DNA from: Sordaria brevicollis
Lineage: Eukaryota; Ascomycota; Sordariomycetes; Sordariales; Sordariaceae
Assembly (NCBI GenBank): GCA_033439795.1
Contig: JAUTDP010000012.1
Span: 1,798,001-1,862,000, forward strand
Direction: 5' to 3'
Length of the DNA: 64,000 nt
The first letter of the stretch is position 1; every line of letters starts with the position of its first letter. Below are positions 10,985 to 20,591 of this stretch, piece after piece. The notes beneath the pieces were generated by a model. That model had not been told where the DNA came from, made no database searches, and worked only from the letters and a program-made list of their open reading frames with translations. Both the position numbers and the translations under genes were made by a program.

Positions 10985-13740
10985 ATGAACACAGCTTGGG
11001 TTGGTGCTCGCTCATCAGCGACACCCGCACACCTCGAAGCCCTTGCTCGCGCCATCCGCAACACGCCCATTATCGACAACCATGCCCATCCTCTCTTGAA
11101 ACTCGAAGCTCTCAGCAAGCACCCTTTATTGTCCATCACTTCCGAGGCACACAATGGAGATGCCGTCCACTCCGCCATCCACTCACTTCCCCATCTGCGT
11201 GCCGTCCGCCAACTGTCTGAACTGCTCAAGTGTAACAACACATGGGAAGCAGTAGTGGCCGCCATTGAGCAAAAGCGTATCGACTTCCCCCTGGAATGGA
11301 CCGCCCAGTGTCTGGAAGGCATCGAGACCTTGCTCCTCGACGACGGGCTCGACAACGAGGATGATGCCCAAGACATGGTCTGGCACAACGACTACACCCG
11401 TACCGAGTGCAAACGCATTGTTCGCGTAGAGAAAGTGGCAGCCGATATTATCAAGAAGATCGGAAAGACCTATGACGCCTCACCAAAAACCGGCAACGAT
11501 GTCCTGAACGATGCCTATGACGACTGGATCGCTGCCTTCGACACCATCATCAACGAAGCCATCGATGACCCGGATGTGGTGGCTTTCAAGTCCGTCATCT
11601 GCTACCGTACCGGCTTGGATATTACCAGCACCGTCAATGAGGTCGAGGCTCGTTCTGCCTTTGCGGAGATCATTGCCAACTTTGCCCTGCTGGACTTTAC
11701 CAAGCTGCAAGAAAACACTCTCAACGACTTGGTTGTTCATCGTACGGCCATGTTGATTCGCGATTGTCCGTCCAAGCTGAAGAAGCCTATTCAGTTCCAT
11801 ACAGGGCTGGGTGATAACGATATTACGCTTTCCAAGTCGTCGCCAGCTCATTTGCAGGATTTCATCCGGGCATACCCTACTGTACCGATTGTTCTCCTTC
11901 ATGCTGGATACCCCTTTATGAGAGAGGTTGGCTACCTGGCCAGTGTGTATGAGCATGTCTACGCCGATATTGGCGAGGTCTTTCCGTGCATCAGCGAAGA
12001 CGGCCAGGAGCAGGTCTTGCGACAGATCCTCGAGCTTTGTCCGTGGTCAAAGATCTTGTGGAGTACGGATGGTCATTGGTTTCCAGAGACATATCTGCTT
12101 GCTGTCACTCAGATGCGTGAGGTTTTCACAACTGTGAGTCTGCCAATACTCTCGGGCTGGGAGCCAATGCTAACATTTGCCAGGTTCTAAGTAACTACGT
12201 TCGCAAAGGACATATCGGATATAAGGCTGCCATCGAACTCGTCCGTGACATGCTCTTCCGAAACTCCAACAAGCTCTACCATCTCGACATAGAATTTGTC
12301 GAGCTCGACGAAGAGCCTGGTGCCGAGATTGGACCATACGCAAGCGATCTTGAGCTGTTCCAATATTACCTGAAGGACCATCCAGCACCAGACTTTGTCC
12401 GTATCTGCTGGAACGACTACACTGCCCTTCCACGAATGCGCATGGTTCCCTTCCGCAAGTTCATGTCCTTGTTTGACCAGGACAAACCAACCGATATTTC
12501 CATTCCAACGGCTGTGTTCGGTCTCATCCAGAACGATCGTCTTGTTCCAACCATCGCTCCTACTGGGGAGTATCGTCTGCACCCAGACTTTTCTTCCCTT
12601 CGTCCTGGTCCTACCGAGGGCCATGTGAGCATGTATGGCGAGTTCCGTGAGAAGAACGGCGCGCCCGTTGCCTTGTGCCCTCGGTCATTACTCCAAAAAG
12701 CTGTTGACCTGGGTGCTGAAAACGGACTCTCCTTCCTGCTCGGATTCGAGATCGAGTTCCTGCTTCTCGAAAGAGTTGAAGGCGCCGAATCCTCCGCAAC
12801 AATCTCCCTCAACTCCCTAAACCCCTTCAAACACCGTCCATCAGCATCAGAAGCCTCCGGCCGATTCAGCACCTTGACCACCGACGGCCACGCCTGGTCC
12901 GTCTCGCGCTACTTCGCCGATCCCAAAGTCTCCAAGCTTTTGCGAGACATGGTCCACGCCCTCGACTCCATGGGCATCTACGTCGAACAACTCCACGCCG
13001 AGTCAGCAACAGGTCAATTCGAACTCGTCCTCCCTCCCTACCCACCCATCCAAGCCGTCGACACCCTGCTTCACACGCGCGACGTCATGTTCGCCCTCGC
13101 CACCGCAGCCGGCTACAAAATCACCCTCCACCCCAAGCCCTTCTCAACAGCCTGCGGCACCGCCTCGCACACGCACATGAGCATCTCCTCCCCCACCATT
13201 GGCGACAAGCCCGAGACTTACGAGCCCTTTTACGCGGGAATCCTCAAACACCTCCGCGCCATCACGGCGTTTACTTACTCCAACCCCGCCTCGTTCGAAC
13301 GCCTCAAGGATGGTGCCTGGGCTGGCGGTAGGTGGGTAACCTGGGGTACTCAAAACCGGGAAACGCCCCTCCGCAAGATCGAGGGTTCGCACTGGGAGTT
13401 CAAAGCCATGGACGGTCTGGCAAATCCTTATTTCGCCATGGCTGCCGTTTTGCTGTCTGGTATCCACGGGTTCATGGACGGGGAAAAGTTAACGTGGGGA
13501 GATTGCGAGATTGATCCCGCTAAGCTGACGGAGAATGATAGGGCGGAGTTGGGAGTCAAGGAGATGTTGCCTGCTAGCGTGGAGGAGGCGCTGACGGCGT
13601 TGAGGGGGGACGAGGAGTTTGTGGAGTTTTTGGGCAGAGAGGTGGTGGAGAGGTATTGCGATGTGAAGGAGTTTGAGATGGAGTTTTTGGAAGGGATGGG
13701 GGAGGAGGAGAGGAGGGAGTGGGTTATGGAGAGGTATTAA
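10985..13740 (+). CDS. fluG: FluG-like protein: amidohydrolase domain fused to glutamine synthetase I-like domain
   Basis: Exons 10985-12133 and 12184-13740 give 901 aa, around the usual FluG length. The 50-nt intron (GTGAGT, GCTAAC branch, CAG) lies at a codon boundary near residue 383. The N-terminal half is an amidohydrolase-2 type domain: the HxH metal motif in IDNHAHP (H33, H35), then HTGLGDND, VLLHAGYPF and ILWSTDGHWFPE with the late Asp. The C-terminal half is type-I glutamine synthetase: GFEIEFLLLE, a substrate-binding string ending GTASHTHMSIS (about 705-716), RLKDGAWAGGRW and a terminal ANPYFAMA motif. In Aspergillus nidulans, FluG makes an extracellular signal that triggers conidiation. 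Whether this orthologue does so is inference, and glutamine synthesis is not demonstrated for the family. The last 60 residues are acidic and predicted helical. Confidence 0.9.
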
Positions 13741-14842
13741 TTAGTGGGTGCTCTTTGTGCCCTGGTTTGAATCTGTACCGCTGGGGGTTGGTGCTCCGGT
13801 TGTGTAGCTCTTAGAGCTATGCCTGTGATTGCTAGCATGAGATGCGTAGCTCTTGGTTGGTTGTGATGGGTAAAGATATAAGGCAATATCCAATGTGGCC
13901 ATTTCCTTGGAATTAACCTGCAAGATTTCGTCTTGAGAGTATCTTGAATACCCTCCATTTGCATGTTTGAACCCGATTTTCCCGTTGGTCGGTGTTTCGG
14001 TCTGGATGAGAACCTCAATCAACATAAAAATTGGGCTGTTCCTTATCATCTCAACAATTCGACTTTAACCCATCTTGGAGTTGTTCACAACTCAGTTGTT
14101 TGTCTTCATCTCGTTCCTCAGCAATCCAACATACCAACTGCTAACAGCCAACTGCCGAAGATGTTATGATGTTGGTATGCGATGTGCAGTCCGGAGAAGC
14201 TCGTGGAACTGTTGGATGTCACTATCAGATGTTTGAAACAGCGCAACATGAAGATCTCATCAGTTTGTATCTTGGCCCAAGCACAAACTTCAATCTCCAC
14301 CGATACCGGTAATTCCAAACAGAGGTCATCAACTTGGTGTTCTACAGTTGAAGTAACAGTAAAATAGCAAAGATCCCAAAATTGTTAGTTCCGGCAACCC
14401 CTGCCCTCAACCCCTGAGATCGCCAAATGGCGGGGTCTTGGCGGGGCTTTGCCGCTCCACAGCGGGACACCGAGCCTTAAGCGGTGGGGCTCGATTTCTC
14501 CACAGGTGGACTAGAACTGACGTCACTGACGTCATATTCGAGATTGAACTGATCATTGACTTCTGCTCTTCACTGCAAACTGTAAGGTGCAAACGCCGAA
14601 TTGGAAGCTTCGAGGAAGGTGTTGAAGAAGCATATAAGGAGTCAATTCCTCACCATTTGGAACTTTGATCATACATATCATCAAAAAGCCCTTCCAAGCC
14701 ATCATCGACACGCAAAGAAGCCACCACAAAAACCACTTTTCTAACTCATCAATCACACACAAATCAATCAGTAAGCGCCTTCCTCCCCCCTTCCCCTTCC
14801 CACCTCCATCACCAGCAATTGCTAACACTCCCTCTCACAGAA
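13741..14842. other. Intergenic: fluG 3' flank and promoter/5' UTR of the small hydrophilic gene
   Basis: No gene is evident. The right half holds two CCCCT boxes (14398-14402 and 14411-14415), a GC-rich palindromic stretch (14420-14490) and the tandem TGACGTCA boxes listed separately. A 5' UTR intron for the next gene is likely at 14771-14840 (GTAAGC donor, GCTAAC branch, CACAG acceptor ending two bases before the ATG). Confidence 0.5.
14518..14534. promoter_or_regulatory. Tandem CRE/ATF boxes (TGACGTCA x2)
   Basis: Two perfect 8-bp palindromes TGACGTCA at 14518-14525 and 14527-14534 sit one base apart, about 310 bp upstream of the start codon of the small hydrophilic gene. This is the consensus for bZIP factors of the ATF/CREB class, which in fungi act downstream of the osmotic/stress MAP kinase. 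Two STRE-like CCCCT boxes lie about 110 bp further upstream. Regulation of the gene at 14843 by such a factor is inference. Confidence 0.6.
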
Positions 14843-15112
14843 ATGTCCTCCCAATCCAAGGCCGACAAGATCGAACAGGTCCGCCAGAACCTGCCCCTGC
14901 CCGAGCAGCCTCCCGTCGCCTCGGACTGGCAATCCGCCGACGCGCGCAACGTCAATGTCGGCAGCGGCCGCGTTTCTGCGGGTGATGTCTCTTCGTCGGG
15001 TGAGGGTGTCACTTCGGGCTTGCGCGAGCCGGCGAGCACGGGGAGCGAGAATGTGGATTTGGGCAAGGTTGGGATGAAGAAGGAGGGGTTGGAGAAGGAG
15101 AAGTCCTCGTGA
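14843..15112 (+). CDS. Small hydrophilic protein of unknown function (stress-protein-like)
   Basis: 89 aa, starting MSSQSKADKIEQVRQNLPLP. The start is the first ATG after a probable 5' UTR intron (14771-14840); an in-frame upstream ATG at 14819 lies inside that intron. The protein has no Cys and no hydrophobic segment. It is rich in Ser, Gly, Glu and Lys, with a recognisable fungal pattern (LPEQPPVASDWQSADARNVNVGSG, then GLREPAS and DLGKVG). Composition suggests an intrinsically disordered hydrophilin-like protein, which fits stress-type promoter boxes upstream, but no biochemical role is known to me. It converges on the membrane-protein gene 336 bp downstream. Confidence 0.72.
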   Translation: MSSQSKADKIEQVRQNLPLPEQPPVASDWQSADARNVNVGSGRVSAGDVSSSGEGVTSGLREPASTGSENVDLGKVGMKKEGLEKEKSS

Positions 15113-15448
15113 ACAACCACATCAACAACGATTTCGGCCTTCAAGGGGAACGCAACGCAACAAGTGCGATAATGGGGAGGAATACATAGCATCATGGGTG
15201 ATGTGACAGGACGCTGGAAATGCGGAAAGGCATCACACAAGGCGTTTAGTTGGGATTTAAGGATTTAACGACGGACGACGATCATGATATAACACGACAT
15301 GGCTACGACAAACCTCCTGAGAATGGGGTAGTTGTCAAGCTTAATGAATACAACACATTCAACATTTACAAATCTCGCTATGCTACTGTGATCTATCATG
15401 ACTTCGTGACAATCATATCCCCTACCTATGCCAGCCAGGCCTTATGAA
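15113..15448. other. 3' flanks of two convergent genes
   Basis: Non-coding sequence between the stop of the small hydrophilic gene and the stop of the minus-strand membrane-protein gene. No repeat or RNA gene is seen. Confidence 0.5.
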
Positions 15449-17494
15449 CTAACCAGAACCAAACGCCGGGGGAGGCGGTGGCGGAAATCCTCCTCCTCCC
15501 CTCCCCGCTCCCGCACCCGCACCCCCTCCCGGAGGACCAAAGCCAGGGGGTAGCGGAGGAGCAGAACCAAAAGGGAAGAAACCTGGCGGTCCTCCACCTC
15601 CTCTTCCGGCCATCATCCCCGGTGGCAGAGGCGGAACAGCCCCTCTTCCTCCTCCTCCTCCCGGAGCTGGGCCAAAACCAGGCGGTAACGGAGGAGGGAC
15701 TGTACCCGGGCGTGCACCAGGGAACTGTGCAGGAGGGGGTGGTTGAGGAGCAAAGGGGAAAGCATCGGGTGGTGCTGGTGCTGGAGGCGGTACTGAGTTC
15801 GGGCCGCGTTCTTCGGAGTCGATGCTATCTGGGTGATATTCGTCATCTTCGTCCTCACTATGTTCGCTGTGGTCATGTTCGCCGTCGATGCGTTCGCTAT
15901 GGTGGCCCGAATGTTCGTCGTGCTCGTCGTGATTGGAATGATCCGAGTGGGAATGATAAGACCGGTCATCCTCTGACCTACGACTATGCTCAGACTGTCG
16001 ACTGGAACTTCTGCGACTACCACTCGCACTACCCGTTCTCGTCCCAGTCCCGGGTGTACCACTGAACATCGGCACCGGTGGTGGAGGCATAGAAGGGCCA
16101 GGCGGCCTTGACCCAGCTCCCGGGAACGGAGGGAAGGCGGGAGGTGGTGGCATTCCTGGCATTCCTGGCATCGGAGGCATTGGTGGTCGAATACCACCTC
16201 CCATGCCTCCCGGTGGGAAAGCAGGAGGCGGAGGTGCAGGAGAGAAGATGTTACTTGGTCGTGGTGGGCTAGGGCTGGATTTGCCGGCACTGCTTGCTGA
16301 GGAGTGTGATGTACGGCGGGATGGTTTCCTTTGTCGTCTGCTTCTGGGGGTTTCACCACTACCGCTACCACCGCTCCCGCTTCCGCTTCCACCGCTTCCA
16401 CTGCGACTAGTACGACTTCCTCTCCCACCGCCGCTGCTTCGACTGGAACGGCTGGAATGGCTAGAGCGGCTGCCGCTGGTATTAGGGGAGGATGAGAACC
16501 AGTCGACGATACAAGCCATGATGAGAACTAAGCAGAATAGGAGTGGTATAAGTTGCGAAGCGGTATTGATTTTGTTGATTCCGGATGACGACGACGAGAG
16601 ACCGTTCCAGTGGATAGAAAGTTCGATAGCGACGAGGACGGTGGTGATTATTAGGAGGTTGATTGAAAGTTGAAGGAGGTTATCCATCAATCCAGTCGAA
16701 CTATCCCAGCCTCAGAGTCAGCAAGCAGGCTTCATATCTCGAAGCATAACGGGGATTGGGTCATACCGTTCTCTTCTTCCCCCTTTCCTCTTCTTCTTAC
16801 TCTGACCACCACCTCCTCCGCCAAGGACAGTCAAGCTTCTGACACCCAACACCGTCCCTCCTACAAGGGCTATCAACACCACAGCAATGTTGAAAGCTCG
16901 AAACCCGACACTATCCAAGTCCGCCTTTGCAAATAAAAACCCATGCTGCTTTCCACAGACCTTCTCCTCATCTCTCTTTTTGGCCAGTTCAACAACGCCG
17001 GAACACCAAAACCAGAGTTGAAATCCGCATACAATCAGTAGGAGAAGAAACTCTGTTATCGCTAGTAAATCACATCCTTCCCTAACCTTCCCTCCTTTCC
17101 TCTTGTCCTTCTTGCTTCCACCTCTCCTCTTCTCCCCGGTCGTGACAGAAGAACTTATACACCGCCTCACACTCCTCCAGAATACCCTCCCCAGCGTTGA
17201 GTACGCAGTCCCGCTTATGAGTAGAGTGGCGATGTAGACTTCCACGGCTCCAAAGGCTGTGTTGTCTGCGCCTGGTGAGGCGACTTTGATTGCTAAGCCG
17301 ATGAAGACGGCATAGCAGAGTATGGCGTGGGCGGCTCGGAGGACGGTGTAAGGCGCTGGGGAGGTTGATTTGAGAAGAGTGGCGGGGAGGAGAGCGAACC
17401 AGAGGGTGTAGAAGGAGAGGCGGATGCCGAGGCCGGTTGTTGAGGAGAGGGATGTACTTGGGGTACAGAGGGGGGATGGGGTCATGGTTGACAT
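15449..17494 (-). CDS. Multi-pass (about 7 TM) fungal membrane protein with Pro/Gly/His/Asp-rich tail
   Basis: Minus-strand exons 17494-16767 and 16700-15449 give 659 aa. The 66-nt intron (GTATGA donor, GCTGAC branch, ATAG acceptor) joins two frames that otherwise look like separate genes: RRER continues into STGLMDNLLQLS. Hydrophobic segments lie near residues 22-40, 48-70, 80-100, 140-165, 200-220, 255-275 and 290-307, so about seven membrane spans. A basic loop (KRRGGSKKDKRKGG) follows the third. Residues after 310 form a low-complexity tail: SR/SG repeats, then proline-rich PPPP blocks, a His/Asp/Glu-rich block (HSHSDHSNHDEHDEHSGHH), and more Gly/Pro. I do not recognise a characterised family. 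The topology recalls fungal 7TM proteins, but no receptor signature is visible. Confidence 0.78.
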
Positions 17495-19266
17495 TTTGAA
17501 GATTTGTCGTGGTATGTATCCAGTCGTCTAATGGTTGGCGTTGAAACTGACTAATTTGAGTCGAGGCTCTAGGTACAAGCTGGGAATCATCCTGAGGGCC
17601 CCGAGTTGTTGATCAAATTGCCCATTATCTTTCAAGGTTGGATTATAAGTGACAGTTGAGTGACTCCCCTCTAGTAAGGTGGAAATGAAAAGCGAGTGTC
17701 TGGGTGCCATGGACTCCAGATCGAGGCCTATGTCAGTTTTGAAAACAATCAACCTTTCCAGCCATGAGTCTTTGGCGCCATCTGCCCCTGAACCCCTGAG
17801 TATCAGTCTTTGATCTTTCCAGGATAGTCTCCTTGTTTCTCATCATTGTAGAATCGGTACTCAATGTCAACTGTGTTTTCCACATGCGCATAACGTACGA
17901 AGTTCAAACCTGCATCTTCGATCCAGCCGGTCAACGGTCTTCTCTTTAGCCCACCTCCACGACACCGCATCTACGTGTAACCTAACCTCAGAAGCATGTC
18001 TTGTATGAAACCAGGCTTTTTCATTGTTAACTGAGCCGCATTCCGGCCGTGGTCGTAGTCAACCGCTTCTAAGCATAACGTTTACTGGCTGTTTAGATTA
18101 CCAGACCTCTATCCAGCAGGCCTTGTATCGATTATGCCAACCCCGACGACAGCTCGGCTGGTCTCCCTCTGTCAACGGTGCCACAACTTCTACGGGTCTC
18201 AGCTGGCCTTGGTTTCTGTTCACCTCTGCTCCAAAGATGCTCTTCGTACGGGACGTCGAGTTGGATAACCCACGCAGCTTGTAGAGAGTTGAGAAAGGCT
18301 TTCTGAGAGTTGTTTCGAAACCATGGCCGAACATGGAAAGCACAGCATCTGGAAACTGAATCGGATAAACGACGTAAGGCGGTGGGAGTGGCGGTCGCGT
18401 ACGAACCCGAGACACGCCTGACAGGGACCGGGACCGGATTCGGAAGATTTACGTCCGTAGATGGCGGGGTCTTATGTACAAGCTTTGAATTGCTCTTGTA
18501 GCAAAGTAACTGCTTTGGCTTTGAAGGGGGTGTACACGCATTTAAGTCTCTGTAAGCAGATGTTCAGGTACAGGAGGCGGGGTTAGATCCAGAGATAGAG
18601 TGATCTGGCGTAGCACAAAATCTGTTCCGACGGTTTGTCTCAAACCAGGAACGTTGGCCTCGTGTGACGATAGTGACATTTCCGGAAGGCGGGCAGGAAG
18701 CGAACTTGGTGGCGGGCGTCTAGGCTCGGCTAGACTGGACAGACACTTGACCATCACAACATGAATACCAAGAGAAGAGGCTTGAAACGATAGCCAGCAG
18801 ACACCTGACAGGGGAAGAAAACAAGCCTCTTCTGGCCGAGTGTCCTGCGACCTGTCTACACCCGAAAGCCCGTGGCCCTTACAGAAGCCGAGGCGGCAAT
18901 GGCTCGATTATGACCAAGGCAGACCGGAAACGAACAGGCGATCGAGCAAGTACCCACGAACAATAGAAACGGGGGATGGATGTACCAATCTGATTCAAAT
19001 ACCATGCTTGCTTATAGACAAAACTGTGAGCATACAAAAATACAGCCGCCATGCCGTGTGGGAATAAGTTAAGCAAAAAAAAAGAGAATAAGAAACCCCA
19101 TGCTACCATGTCACCTTGAGTCTTCAACCCGCCCTGCTACCCTTTTGCAACAATCCATTTCCTCTCATCATCGTCCCGTCATCCCCGATGATGTAGAATC
19201 CACCCTCATCGACCTCTTACTTCCCTTTCTGCTTCTGCTAAAGGGCGACGAACACGAGAAGCCACC
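17495..19266. other. Intergenic between two minus-strand genes
   Basis: It holds the promoter of the membrane-protein gene (left part) and the 3' flank of the AhpC/TSA gene (right part). The longest frames are about 100 codons, lack motifs and occur on both strands. I see no gene. Confidence 0.45.
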
Positions 19267-20591
19267 CTATGCCCCCGCCCCCGCCTCAGTCTTCATAGTA
19301 CTCATCCTCTTAGCCAAGCTAAACCCCGTGCCCTTTCTCGTCTCTAGGGCCTTGGACCACCGCTTGACATCCTTAATGGGTTCTCCTTGCCCATCAAGCC
19401 CCAACACCTCCATGAGCTCGGGAATCTCCACGTGATCCCTCGTCGTCTTCATGCGGTGACACCACGTCACTCTCTTCTCCTCGCCCTCATCCTCTTCGTT
19501 CTTTCCATCAATGCTGGCTTCTGACGGCCTGTGTCCTTGACCGCCAAAGATCTTTTTCTCCTTCTTTAGAGTCCCCTTACTAGGGCCAGTCTCCTTGTCG
19601 TCGGAATCATCAGGTTCTACCCTCGAGCCGGAACTGTCCCTCTTCCTATCGGCAGCAGCAGCGGCAGCGGCAGCTTCATTGTTCTCCCTCGTTGCCCTTT
19701 CCAGCGTTTTTTCCATGTCCTCCCATTGTACGGCATGGACAGGGCTCTGAAGGTCCACCGGCTCGAACAAGAACTCGCCTCCAATCTGCTTCAAGTCTCC
19801 TCCCTTGTTGACTAGCCCCTTAGGAATTTGTTTGATGCCGGCCAAGATGGAATCAAGCGAAGTCTTGACTAGGCTCTTGGTTGCGTAGGCGGGCTTCTCG
19901 CCCAGCGCAAGTGTTCGTACCATGCCAAGCTCCTGATATAGTTTGCGTGTGGGATCAGCGTAAATGGGGAACGGGCAGTTGGTCGTTTGGGCGTACATGT
20001 CGATGAGCTGGGGGTCGCCGCAGCCGATGACAGCGATGAAGGTCGAGAGTGGAAGTCGGAGGAGGGAGTCGGGGGTTATGGAGGCAGAGAGGGTGCGGAG
20101 GTATTCTTGGCATTGCTGTTTCCAGGCAGGGCAAGTTAGCTGATGTTTGCTACAATAAGGGTCCAGGAGGGGTCCAAGTCCCTGAAACTTACACCGCAGA
20201 AGAAGTGGCGAACAAAGATGATGAGAACTCGTCGGGCAACATGCTTGCCAGTGTAGAGACTTCGGAAGGTGTGCGACTTGCCGTCGCGATCGAGGACATG
20301 GTAGTTTTCAATCTTCTTTATGGTCGCCAGGCTTGGTAGGTCGTTGTTGCTATCCACTGAGCCCTGGAAGTCCAGCGAGGCAACGCCATTGTCGCCCGTT
20401 GACAAGCGAGGGGCATCTTGTTGCGAAGTTGAGACGGACTTGCGCGACGGAGCAAAGCTTGGTGCTCGTGATGGTGCTTTTGAGGGTTCTGCTGATGCGC
20501 TCAGGTTGGCCTTCTCAGCAGTCGTTGGGCGCGACGAGTTCGAGGTAGCGAGCATTGGGTTCGCAGGCGGTTGGTCTGTTGTGACCGCCAT
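19267..20591 (-). CDS. AhpC/TSA thioredoxin-fold protein (AAED1/PRXL2-like)
   Basis: Minus-strand exons 20591-20193 and 20115-19267 give 415 aa. The 77-nt intron (GTAAGT donor, GCTAAC branch, ACAG acceptor) falls right after FFCG and joins it to QCQEYLRTLSAS. This creates the CxxC of the thioredoxin-like fold (C132, C135), preceded by the strand RVLIIFVRHFFCG. Downstream family strings are VIGCGDPQLI, YAQTTNCPFPIYADPTRKLYQELG and GGEFLF. The first 90 residues are Ser/Ala/Pro-rich and disordered. The C-terminal third is an acidic/basic extension ending near CHRMKTTRDHVEIPELMEVLGL. The first in-frame ATG is at 20591; the frame is open further upstream but has no ATG there. AAED1-type proteins are peroxiredoxin relatives of uncertain activity, so a redox role is inferred only. 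Confidence 0.8.

Noticed and set aside
15478..16673. Long plus-strand frames opposite the membrane-protein tail
   Set aside because: They arise from the antisense of Gly/Pro/Ser-rich repeats; splicing and hydrophobic segments support the minus strand.
10985..17494. A metabolic gene cluster around fluG
   Set aside because: The neighbours (cell-wall mannosidase, hydrophilic protein, membrane protein) share no pathway, and no synthase-type enzyme is present.
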